Source of the DNA: Aphanomyces cochlioides
Lineage: Eukaryota; Oomycota; Saprolegniomycetes; Saprolegniales; Verrucalvaceae
Direction: 5' to 3'
NCBI GenBank assembly: GCA_019828595.1
Contig: JAHQRK010000014.1
Coordinates: forward strand, 1 to 64,000
Length of the DNA: 64,000 bases
Positions 30,001 to 40,694 of this stretch are shown in pieces (within the stretch, counting starts at the first letter, position 1; every line of letters starts with the position of its first letter). The notes beneath the pieces were generated by a model, which saw nothing but the letters and a program-made list of their open reading frames with translations, did not search any database and had not been told where the DNA came from. The translations under genes were made by a program, and so were the position numbers.

Positions 30001-32875
30001 GTATGCTTGGGACTCTCGCGTGTTGATTTCGGACCAAGTTGATGCTTGGTCGTCCACCACACGAGCATGACACCTTTCAAACATGCCAGACGTGGCGAGT
30101 GGGTATCTCGATGGGGTCGAGATGTGCATGTGGCACGTGGGTACCAAAAGTGGAGAAAAAGTGGCATCGAGATGCATTTTGTGGGGTATGCTTGGGACTC
30201 TCGCGTGTTGATTTCGGACCAAGTTGATGCTTGGTCGTCCACCACACGAGCATGACACCTTTCAAACATGCCAGACGTGGCGAGTGGGTATCTCGATGGG
30301 GTCGAGATGTGCATGTGGCACGTGGGTACCAAAAGTGGAGAAAAAGTGGCATCGAGATGCATTTTGTGGGGTATGCTTGGGACTCTCGCGTGTTGATTTC
30401 GGACCAAGTTGATGCTTGGTCGTCCACCACACGAGCATGACACCTTTCAAACATGCCAGACGTGGCGAGTGGGTATCTCGATGGGGTCGAGATGTGCATG
30501 TGGCACGTGGGTACCAAAAGTGGAGAAAAAGTGGCATCGAGATGCATTTTGTGGGGTATGCTTGGGACTCTCGCGTGTTGATTTCGGACCAAGTTGATGC
30601 TTGGTCGTCCACCACACGAGCATGACACCTTTCAAACATGCCAGACGTGGCGAGTGGGTATCTCGATGGGGTCGAGATGTGCATGTGGCACGTGGGTACC
30701 AAAAGTGGAGAAAAAGTGGCATCGAGATGCATTTTGTGGGGTATGCTTGGGACTCTCGCGTGTTGATTTCGGACCAAGTTGATGCTTGGTCGTCCACCAC
30801 ACGAGCATGACACCTTTCAAACATGCCAGACGTGGCGAGTGGGTATCTCGATGGGGTCGAGATGTGCATGTGGCACGTGGGTACCAAAAGTGGAGAAAAA
30901 GTGGCATCGAGATGCATTTTGTGGGGTATGCTTGGGACTCTCGCGTGTTGATTTCGGACCAAGTTGATGCTTGGTCGTCCACCACACGAGCATGACACCT
31001 TTCAAACATGCCAGACGTGGCGAGTGGGTATCTCGATGGGGTCGAGATGTGCATGTGGCACGTGGGTACCAAAAGTGGAGAAAAAGTGGCATCGAGATGC
31101 ATTTTGTGGGGTATGCTTGGGACTCTCGCGTGTTGATTTCGGACCAAGTTGATGCTTGGTCGTCCACCACACGAGCATGACACCTTTCAAACATGCCAGA
31201 CGTGGCGAGTGGGTATCTCGATGGGGTCGAGATGTGCATGTGGCACGTGGGTACCAAAAAAGTGGAGAAAAAGTGGCATCGAGATGCATTTTGTGGGTAT
31301 GCTTGGGACTCTCGCGTGTTGATTTCGGACCAAGTTGATGCTTGGTCGTCCACCACACGAGCATGACACCTTTCAAACATGCCAGACGTGGCGAGTGGGT
31401 ATCTCGATGGGGTCGAGATGTGCATGTGGCACGTGGGTACCAAAAGTGGAGAAAAAGTGGCATCGAGATGCATTTTGTGGGGTATGCTTGGGACTCTCGC
31501 GTGTTGATTTCGGACCAAGTTGATGCTTGGTCGTCCACCACACGAGCATGACACCTTTCAAACATGCCAGACGTGGCGAGTGGGTATCTCGATGGGGTCG
31601 AGATGTGCATGTGGCACGTGGGTACCAAAAGTGGAGAAAAAGTGGCATCGAGATGCATTTTGTGGGGTATGCTTGGGACTCTCGCGTGTTGATTTCGGAC
31701 CAAGTTGATGCTTGGTCGTCCACCACACGAGCATGACACCTTTCAAACATGCCAGACGTGGCGAGTGGGTATCTCGATGGGGTCGAGATGTGCATGTGGC
31801 ACGTGGGTACCAAAAGTGGAGAAAAAGTGGCATCGAGATGCATTTTGTGGGGTATGCTTGGGACTCTCGCGTGTTGATTTCGGACCAAGTTGATGCTTGG
31901 TCGTCCACCACACGAGCATGACACCTTTCAAACATGCCAGACGTGGCGAGTGGGTATCTCGATGGGGTCGAGATGTGCATGTGGCACGTGGGTACCAAAA
32001 GTGGAGAAAAAGTGGCATCGAGATGCATTTTGTGGGGTATGCTTGGGACTCTCGCGTGTTGATTTCGGACCAAGTTGATGCTTGGTCGTCCACCACACGA
32101 GCATGACACCTTTCAAACATGCCAGACGTGGCGAGTGGGTATCTCGATGGGGTCGAGATGTGCATGTGGCACGTGGGTACCAAAAGTGGAGAAAAAGTGG
32201 CATCGAGATGCATTTTGTGGGGTATGCTTGGGACTCTCGCGTGTTGATTTCGGACCAAGTTGATGCTTGGTCGTCCACCACACGAGCATGACACCTTTCA
32301 AACATGCCAGACGTGGCGAGTGGGTATCTCGATGGGGTCGAGATGTGCATGTGGCACGTGGGTACCAAAAGTGGAGAAAAAGTGGCATCGAGATGCATTT
32401 TGTGGGGTATGCTTGGGACTCTCGCGTGTTGATTTCGGACCAAGTTGATGCTTGGTCGTCCACCACACGAGCATGACACCTTTCAAACATGCCAGACGTG
32501 GCGAGTGGGTATCTCGATGGGGTCGAGATGTGCATGTGGCACGTGGGTACCAAAAGTGGAGAAAAAGTGGCATCGAGATGCATTTTGTGGGGTATGCTTG
32601 GGACTCTCGCGTGTTGATTTCGGACCAAGTTGATGCTTGGTCGTCCACCACACGAGCATGACACCTTTCAAACATGCCAGACGTGGCGAGTGGGTATCTC
32701 GATGGGGTCGAGATGTGCATGTGGCACGTGGGTACCAAAAGTGGAGAAAAAGTGGCATCGAGATGCATTTTGTGGGGTATGCTTGGGACTCTCGCGTGTT
32801 GATTTCGGACCAAGTTGATGCTTGGTCGTCCACCACACGAGCATGACACCTTTCAAACATGCCAGACGTGGCGAG
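1..32875. repeat. 185-bp satellite array (satellite A), about 177 tandem units
   Basis: A single 185-bp unit repeats head to tail from the first base to 32875. One convenient unit start is the motif CATGACACCTTTCAAACATG. Nearly all units are identical at base level. From 6548 to 28378 there are 118 successive units of exactly 185 bp, and one substitution stands out by eye (near 23442). Length variants are rare: 186-bp units near 2115, 6362 and 31156, a 188-bp unit near 28378, and a degenerate three-unit block near 5520-5990. The first two units in the window are slightly shorter and diverged. Each unit has short inverted repeats, for example TCTCGA-TGGGG-TCGAGA and CCAAG-TTGATG-CTTGG. The unit has no stop codon in some frames, so it produces long overlapping ORFs, but these are by-products of the period and not genes. 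The unit length is near a nucleosomal repeat. A centromeric, pericentromeric or subtelomeric location is possible but not shown. Confidence 0.97.
5520..5991. repeat. Degenerate block inside satellite A
   Basis: Three consecutive units here carry clustered substitutions and small indels. Together they span 546 bp between equivalent landmarks instead of 555. Changes include GTGCGTG for GTGCATG, a rearranged GATCGGTCCAAGAGATG segment, and loss of the CGAG near the hostname-like CCACCACACGAGC motif. Flanking units on both sides are perfect. Such an island is what remains when homogenisation has not reached older units, or it may mark a join between two separately expanded blocks. Confidence 0.85.
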
Positions 32876-33474
32876 AGGTCGAAGAGAGTATCACCGAATG
32901 TCAACGCATTTTGCGAGATGATCCTCAGCTCGTTGCACATGCTATGTACGCACAAGATGAAGACCTCAGTTTGTTTCAGTCACTTGTTGCAACCAAGACT
33001 ATTGAGCGCAAGATGGCTTTGTTAAAAGCTCAAGGCAAGCCTCACAACTACAAACATCACGTCAACTTCATGGCTCAATACAAGATTCACCCGTCAGAAA
33101 TCTTGGAAGAATTGACCACGGACATACCAGAGATCAAGCGCATCCTCTTTGCACTTGCTACGATTGACTTATTCCTCTCAAATCGGGCCCCAGACCTCTA
33201 CACAAACTCGGAGGCACTGACTGTTCTATTGAACCAAGAAGCAACAAGATTGCCTGACACCAACTGCTTGACGGACTGGTCGCTGTTTGCTTTGATCGAA
33301 AACTTCAGCGACAATCTCGAGAAGTTCACTTTGCCGGCTCCCGTCTTGTCGGCAATCTCGATGCTCAAAAGCATCACCAACAATTACCACATCGACGAGC
33401 TCTGCAGCAAAGCTCACCACTCCATGAACGCCGACGAAATTGATCCCCTCGATTTGGAGGACGATCAACTCTAA
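32876..33474 (+). pseudogene. LINE ORF1, C-terminal remnant (copy 1)
   Basis: This encodes the last ~199 residues of ORF1, beginning near VEESITECQRIL and ending LEDDQL. It is essentially identical to the end of ORF1 in copy 2. The open frame runs backward into satellite DNA to a fortuitous ATG near 32815, but that start belongs to the repeat and gives no evidence of a real fusion protein. No known domain is recognised in this helical, charged segment. The stop lies 78 bp upstream of the ORF2 start, as in copy 2. Confidence 0.85.
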
Positions 33475-33552
33475 GGCTTCTATCCCCTGCTTCAATCCAT
33501 TTCAACCTCCCCTCTGACCCCTCCATTCTACTCATTTTCATCTGTACTCGTG

Positions 33553-36500
33553 ATGAGTGACAACAACTTCTCCGATGTCCCAACTGAACTCGTGGACTGG
33601 GACCCACAAATCATCTCCCTCAACACCAATGGCTTCTCCAACAGTCATCGGTACATCCTCGACAAACTATCAAGTGTTCACGACGTTTCCTTTATCCAAG
33701 AAACCCGTTTCCGCACGCCAAGTCTCCACGACCGTGTTGCGTTCCATTGGCAACGCATCACAAACCACGAAGGCTCTTTGTTCTTTGAAGAGCCTATTTA
33801 CCCTGAAGTATCCACGTCGCCAGCCACTGGAGGTCTGGCTACGTTGATACATCCTCACTCTCCTTTGAAGAACGCCACTCAAGTCCCTCATGACAACTCA
33901 GTGCTTCGTGGTCGTTATCTACAAGTGCGATGTACTCTGGGTCCACTGACAGTCGTTCTCCACAATATCTATGCGCCGGCAGCCTTCCAAGAACGAGCAA
34001 GTTACTTCGAAGAATTGCCACGCGACTTTCCTCCACATGCGCTCCACATTGTTGGAGGAGATTTCAACTGCACTCTCAACAAAGATTTGGATTCGTTGAG
34101 ACCCAGTACCTCCACCATGGCCGGCACCCTTCAACTGGAACAATGGATGCACAGTTTGTCTCTGGTGGATCTGTTTCGCCGTCAAAACCCCGTGGCACGA
34201 GCCTTCACAAGTCCCACACTCACCAACCGACTTGACTACATCTTTTGTTCGTCCACCTTGGCGGGTCTTCGTCATTGGAAGGCGACGCACATGCCACACG
34301 TTCCACAGGCTGACCACGTGGCATGTCGTATCATCACAAAGCGTCAAACATTGCGCCATGGCTCTGGATCATGGAAAGCTCCAACTTGGCTACTTCGTCT
34401 ACCACGAGCGACCGAGATTGTTCATGGATGTCTGGATCGATTTTGGACAAGTCTCCAACATTCCACAATATCTCCAAGGCCTACGACATGCTGGTCAATG
34501 ATATCCGCTCCCAACTCAAAGAATTCCATTCTCAACGATTGGAGAAACAACGTCTGCCGTTGAAGAAGTTAGCTGTCGAGATCGCTTCGCTATTGCAAGT
34601 CCCCAACATGCGTCAAGATTCAGTGCTGGTGGATCGAGTGCGAGACCTTCAAAAGCAAATTCACGAGCTGCAAGATCGAGACAAGCAGTTTCGTCAAGAC
34701 CAGGCGTTCCAACTTCACTTGTATAAAGCAGAGCGCTCGTCCAAGTTCCACTTCATGTCCCCTGTCCCTACTCCCTTGAAGAAGACAGTCTTCAAAGAGT
34801 TGGTGGATGTCAATGGAAATGTTGTCTCCAATCAACAAGGCATGTCTGACGTCCTGGTCGACTACTACAAGGACTTGTTTGCAGCTCCCGAGGTGCAGCG
34901 ATCTGGAGACGAAGTGTCGTCATTTCTGACCCCATTGACTCGACACAAGCAACTGCCAGAGCAAGCCCAGAAAGAGCTGTCGGCTCCCTTGCGCGCCAAC
35001 GAGTTCTATCATGCTATTCGACACAGCAGTTCGAACTCAGCGCCAGGTCCCAACGCTCTGCCATTCGAAGTCCTCAAACTTGCACCTCACAAGTGGTCGT
35101 TGGTATTGGAGCTGCTATTCACACACCAGCTTTATTCTCACCCTCGCTTGACTCCCATGCAACTTGTCAGTACGCTGGTGTTGCTGCACAAGAAAGGCCC
35201 CAAGTCACAAGCCAAGAACTATCGGCCCATTAGCCTACTCAACACGGATGTGAAAATCCTGACGAGTATTCTGGCTTATCGACTCCAGCGCCACATTCGA
35301 CACATCATCCACCCGGACCAGCAAGGCTTTATCCGTCGAAGCAATATCCAAACCAATATTGCACGACTGGATGACATGCTGCACCACATCAAACTACACA
35401 GTCCGTCCTCGATGGTGGCACTGCTTGACTTTGAGAAAGCTTTTGATCGCGTGGACCACGCGTACTTGCTCCGCGTCCTCCGTCACTATGGCTTTCCCGA
35501 AACCTTTGTTGACATGGTTCGCGTACTGTACTCGGGCCGCAAGTCTCGCATCTTGGTGAACGGCTTCTTGTCCAAGCCAGTTCACATCTCACGCGGTGTG
35601 TTGCAAGGTGATCCACTGTCGCCACTTCTGTTTGTGATCGCTTTGGAACCGATGTGCCAACTCCTACGGCAACACTCCAACTATGGCATCAAGTGTGGGG
35701 ATCGCTACCACACTGGGAGTTACTTTGCCGACGACTCGCAACTCTATGCTGCAAATGAGACGTGCCTCCACCGGCAGCTTGCATTGGTTCAAACCTTTTG
35801 CGACACGTCTGGTTTCCGACTCAGCGTAGACAAGACCCAAATTCTGACCTACAGCCAGTTGAATGGGAACCTTGCCTCACTACAAGTTACTTCCGACAGT
35901 CCCGTGAAGGCTCTTGGTATCTTGGTTGCGCCCAATCTTTCTCCATTGGCACGTTTCAATTACGTGTTTGAGAAGTTTGTGGCTCGCTTGTCTTTGTGGC
36001 TCTACAAGGCTCGAACCATGGCCGGAAAAGTCACTATCCTGCACAGCATATGTCTGCCTGTGTTATGGTACCAACTGGCTTTTGTCCCTGCCGACAAAGA
36101 CCTGGCCAAAAAGATCGACAAGGCCATGCTTCAATTTATGCATGGTGAAGAAATCAACCCATCCTCCTCTGTCCATGGCCTCCGTTTGATCAAAAAGGAG
36201 ATCCTATTCATGCCGAAGAAGTCCGGTGGCTTAGGCCTGCACCATGCACTTGCTTTATGGCAACAACACAACCGCTCTGTCATGATCAGATGCATTCAAG
36301 CCATCACCACCCCACCCCGCAAGTCTGCCATGTCCGCCTGGATTACGCCGGGCTATACTCTCCTCGAGAAGGCTTTTCATCCATGGGGTTCCCCCGAGAT
36401 CTCCTCTTGGCAAATGGCTCTTCTGCATTCATCAGACAACTGTACAAGAATCCCAATATCACTCCAATGTGGAAAGCCTTATTGAGTAGCTGGTTTGAAT

Positions 36501-37606
36501 CTCGCTGGACTCCGTACGGCTGTCCAAATCACATCTCATCTTTGGATGTTCCCCTTTGGCACAACTCGTATCTGCCTGGACTCGAAGACCTATACGATCA
36601 GTGCTCTACATCGACGCAAGACCAAGCCAATGTATTGGCTTCGCTTCACATCACGAAGTTGTCGCATTTGTTGACTCCGTGTCAGCGAGTTTGGCCAGCT
36701 TCGATCTTGTTCGACAAAGTCAACCGTGCCTGCCGCCAAGCCAATTTTGTCCCTCCAACGAAACAATGCATCTCAATCTTGGTGACCAAGTTATCACGAT
36801 TGTTTGAGATTGTTTCTGAAGAGGATGCTCCCGTGTTCCATTTGCCGACGCCATGCTCTGAATGGATGGAATGGCACTGGATGATACACCCTGACTCGAG
36901 TCCGATCTTGTTGGCGCTTGCGACTTCGAAATCGGCTAAGATCAGAGCTTCTCCAGCTGTCAGCTCGTCCATTCTTCCTACCAAGCATCTCAACCTGCCA
37001 TCCAACTTTTACGAAGACCCCAAGCGCCTTACCCAACTTGCCGCCTTCCTCCAACCCGACCACATTCTCCCTCGATATGGAGAGTTCATTTTCAAGACCC
37101 TTCTCCGCGCCAACGCCATGCAATATCTGTTTCAGTACCAAGACCCCAAGCCGACGTGTGTCTTCTGTCGTGTCAATGAGACGTACGAGCATTTCCTGTT
37201 CTCTTGTGGATATGGTCAATCTGTTTGGTATTTCTTCAAGACAATCCAGCGACTGCTCGAGTGTTCCTTTCCGTCCACGTGTCTGGAAATGTTCTACGAG
37301 ACGCCCAAGCCGTCCGATGGATACTACATCCGTGGCTATCTGAAGATCTGGCCGATTGTCCGAGCCTGCGTGTATTATCAAATATGGCTCCAACGTGCCG
37401 ATCGCACCTTTCGACCCGACCTCACAGCGAAGAGTCCGATGGAAGTTGCCATTCATGCTGCCTCTTTGATCAAGCTACATCTACAACAGCTCCTGGTTGA
37501 TCTCCCTCTCAAGAAGGGATACACCAAGGTATTCAATGTGCTCAAGCATCTATCTTCGGACCCCTGGTTACATCAACACGCCATTCCTGACAGCGTCGTT
37601 TCATGA
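33553..37606 (+). pseudogene. LINE ORF2 (endonuclease/reverse transcriptase), copy 1, two frameshifts
   Basis: This is the same protein as the intact ORF2 at 40695-44750, but in three frames. The first break is at 34441-34444, a run of four T where copy 2 has five. The second is at 36391-36395, five C where copy 2 has six. Segment one carries the APE-type endonuclease, segment two the reverse transcriptase with the YFADD box, and segment three the C-terminal zinc knuckle. As sequenced the element cannot make a complete ORF2 protein. Both lesions are single-base losses in homopolymers, so either real decay or sequencing error could explain them. Confidence 0.92.
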
Positions 37607-37626
37607 GTGAGCTGACGGCTCACTCA
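37604..37626 (+). other. 3' UTR stem-loop at the ORF2 stop (LINE copy 1)
   Basis: A perfect 9-bp inverted repeat, TGAGTGAGC and GCTCACTCA with a five-base TGACG loop, starts on the ORF2 stop codon. The same hairpin occurs in copy 2. Some LINE reverse transcriptases recognise a 3' UTR stem-loop, so this is a candidate template-recognition element. That role is inferred. Confidence 0.55.
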
Positions 37627-37784
37627 CTTCATCTCCTGTTCAATGACCACTTTGCCATATTCTGTTTTCCAAGTTCTATTTATACAGTACGAGGCAAAAT
37701 AGTAAGTCATTAGGGCATTTGCTCAAAAATAAGGTTAATACAACTCATTTAATCAAGAAGTTATCAAGTGCCGCCGCGCTCAAA

Positions 37785-40616
37785 ATGTCCAACGCCAACA
37801 GCTGTTCCGAGCTCCGTGAGACCAACACTCACGGAGTCACCATCATTCCAGGTATTGTATCACCTCACCCACTTTCGTCGTCCAATCAGGATGGCGGAAG
37901 TGGTGTGAGTAATGTCTCTACACCTAACCCTAGGGCCGACGTGGAGGTCGAGTTCAACCCCAACAGCGTCTCTGGAGACCAATCTGCGTCTCGCTCCACC
38001 AGCTCTTCACCTGGTGCTCCACTCGCCGGAGTTCCAGGGGGGTCAACCTCAGTGGGTCAGTGGTTGACCCCCAGACCACTGTCGTTAACTTGTCTAGCGA
38101 AGCCCTCACTCAGGAGGGCGAACCACTGGGGCCTTGTGCCTGTGGTGGCTGCTTCCCTGGACTCCAATTGGAGTCGATCCCCAATGAAGGCGGCGAGAAA
38201 ACGGGGTCCATGCCAGCCCTAGAGGCTACGAGGGCCCCCCCTATGGGCACACCCTGCGGTTCTGTCTACTTCCCCCCAGGGGCCTCTTCGGAGGGGCGGG
38301 GGCGGTATCCCGATTTGGGTTCTCGCCGGAGCAATGGTGTACCCCAGTCACCGTGCTGCGGGGATGGCATGGATTACCCTTCTACCCCTGTCACTGGGGG
38401 TCTGGCCCCGGCCTTTCTCGTGACCAATGGGACTGAGCCAGCAGCCACCAACCGCGTCGCCCCCTGTGCTGAGCCTCCTAGAACGGGAGAGGAAGAAGAA
38501 AAATCTCAAGAGGACGTGGATATGGTCTCTGGAGACGCCGAGGGGAAGGATTCTACTGAAACCGAGGCCTTAACCGACGAGGGAAATACTCAAATTCACT
38601 CTGAGGTTGATGGGTCAGGCGACATTAACGGCCAAGTGAAGCCGTGTGATACTCCTGGAGAAGTTATTCAAGAGGAACAATCGACAAACAAAGACAATGA
38701 ACAGTCAAATCAAGACATTGTCGACAAATCCGTTGCTCAAGGAAATGGCGCTGTTGATCCTCCTACCGCGGCAGACAAAATACAAGGCGATCAAGAGCAA
38801 CAAAACGCTGAAAAGGCCAATCCATGGACGCAAAAGGCTCCCGGCAAGGATTCAGCTTCGTCCAAGAAAGATTCCAAGCAAGGCAATGCCCCCAAAGGCG
38901 CGAAACATCGCAACACTGGTGCTCATGCTATTGCCGATGACGATATTGCGCAATGCGAGGCCATGGCGGACACATTCTACAAAGACTCTGGTGACATGGA
39001 CGCCTTCATTGAAAACATTTTGCTCACTCCCCAGTCCCAAGTGTACGAGCTCACAGTCAAGTTGGGCGAAGGCTACAAGGACTGGTCCGAAAAAGTCATC
39101 TGCGATCAATTTGTCAAGGAAAATCCTGGTTCGTTATGGGGCTCCAAATTTCCGAACATTTTGATCCACAAGAAGAACCCACAGACCATTGTGATCTCAA
39201 GTTACAACTTGTCTACGTGCGTGGAAATGGGAGGCACAACGTTTCGACTTGGTGGCAAAGATTTCCTGGTTCCCAAGTACTCGCGTTATGGCAACAACTA
39301 CTACGTTACGTTCAACAAGGTCAGTCACCCTTCGATGGCCAAGGCAATTGTCAAGAAAATGGCTGCATTGACCAAGTCAGTGATAGCAGCATTCAACCCT
39401 ACTGCTGGTCAGAACATCAAGTCGCCGCATTTGAGAGTCATTTTCAAGTCGCCTGCGCCTCCTGCAGTGCTGGTGCCAAAATCCGGCGACGCACTACGCG
39501 AAATCACCATTACGGATCCGTCGGGTCAGCCTTTTGTCGTCGTGTTTCAGCACAAGATCGCTGCTCTGAACAAGACATTGCCTCCGTCGATTGTTTCACG
39601 ACGTGCAGAGGCCAAGGCTGAAAAAGCGAAGGCAAAAGCGGCCAAGGCAGCGGCAAAATCTCCTCCATCAGGAGAAAAAGAACCTGAACCTGATGGAGAC
39701 GATCATGATCAAGACCCTGGAACAAATGCGGAAGGCGAGGCCGACTCAACTGACGGGCTACCGGTCTGGACCAGCTCCAAAACGTACTTTGCCTTCGTCC
39801 CCACGTTTGGATCCCCTGCCGACATCCAACCGTTTTCATATCCTCGAAGAAGACGACGTGGAACTCTCGTTTGAAGACTTTGCAGTGCCTCGAATTGTAT
39901 TGGAAGATTCAAGTGCGCCACGCCCGAAAAAGACCAAAGGCAAAGCGAAGAAACAACGACTTAACAAGTCTGCTGCAGCCCACCTCGAATTGGCGAAGAA
40001 GATCATTCGAGATAAGAAAGTCGAAGGCAGTATCACCGAATGTCAACGCATTTTGCGAGATGATCCTCAGCTCGTTGCACATGCTATGTACGCACAAGAT
40101 GAAGACCTCAGTTTGTTTCAGTCACTTGTTGCAACCAAGACTATTGAGCGCAAGATGGCTTTGTTAAAAGCTCAAGGCAAGCCTCACAACTACAAACATC
40201 ACGTCAACTTCATGGCTCAATACAAGATTCACCCGTCAGAAATCTTGGAAGAATTGACCACGGACATACCAGAGATCAAGCGCATCCTCTTTGCACTTGC
40301 TACGATTGACTTATTCCTCTCAAATCGGGCCCCAGACCTCTACACAAACTCGGAGGCACTGACTGTTCTATTGAACCAAGAAGCAACAAGATTGCCTGAC
40401 ACCAACTGCTTGACGGACTGGTCGCTGTTTGCTTTGATCGAAAACTTCAGCGACAATCTCGAGAAGTTCACTTTGCCGGCTCCCGTCTTGTCGGCAATCT
40501 CGATGCTCAAAAGCATCACCAACAATTACCACATCGACGAGCTCTGCAGCAAAGCTCACCACTCCATGAACGCCGACGAAATTGATCCCCTCGATTTGGA
40601 GGACGATCAACTCTAA
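37785..40616 (+). pseudogene. LINE ORF1, full length but frame-disrupted (copy 2)
   Basis: The likely start is the ATG at 37785 (MSNANSCSELRE). The reading changes frame near the six-G run at 38037-38042 and again between about 39760 and 39810, ending at the TAA of 40614-40616. Spliced across these shifts the product would be about 940 residues. The N-terminal third is Ser/Gly/Pro-rich and then strongly acidic. The middle (about 39000-39600) is a compact globular-looking segment with many aromatic and basic residues. An Ala/Lys-rich coiled stretch follows, then an acidic NRFHILEEDD-like motif, a basic patch and a helical C-terminus. No RRM or CCHC knuckle could be seen. ORF1 proteins usually bind element RNA, and that role is inferred here. 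The shifts could be decay, sequencing error or programmed frameshifting. Confidence 0.75.
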
Positions 40617-40694
40617 GGCTTCTATCCCCTGCTTCAATCCATTTCAACCTCCCCTCTGACCCCTCCATTCTACTCATTTTCATCTGTACTCGTG

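Larger units (their letters stand above)
32876..37752 (+). mobile_element. Non-LTR retrotransposon (LINE), copy 1, 5'-truncated
   Basis: From 32876 the sequence matches the C-terminal end of ORF1, the whole of ORF2 and the 3' UTR of the LINE at 37753-44896. I noticed only about ten differences over about 4.9 kb. The 5' end joins satellite A abruptly inside the unit after GACGTGGCGAG, as expected for a 5'-truncated insertion made by target-primed reverse transcription. The 3' end is GGTTAATACAACTCATTTAA with no poly(A) tail. It directly abuts the 5' end of copy 2. Confidence 0.9.

Noticed and set aside
115..32860. Hundreds of overlapping 60-245-codon ORFs on both strands of the satellite
   Set aside because: They recur every 185 bp, exist in several frames at once and reflect a stop-poor repeat unit whose period is not a multiple of three. 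There is no start context, domain or codon signal.
1..32875. A CRISPR array
   Set aside because: The whole 185-bp unit repeats with no variable spacers, and the context is eukaryotic.
32815..33474. A 219-codon gene starting in the satellite and ending in LINE ORF1
   Set aside because: The start belongs to the satellite and the join is the 5' truncation point of the LINE. It is a chance fusion.
36794..37456. A 220-codon minus-strand ORF in LINE ORF2 (and its twin at 43938-44600)
   Set aside because: It is antisense to the conserved ORF2 C-terminal region, with no domain likeness. It is open because of codon bias on the other strand.
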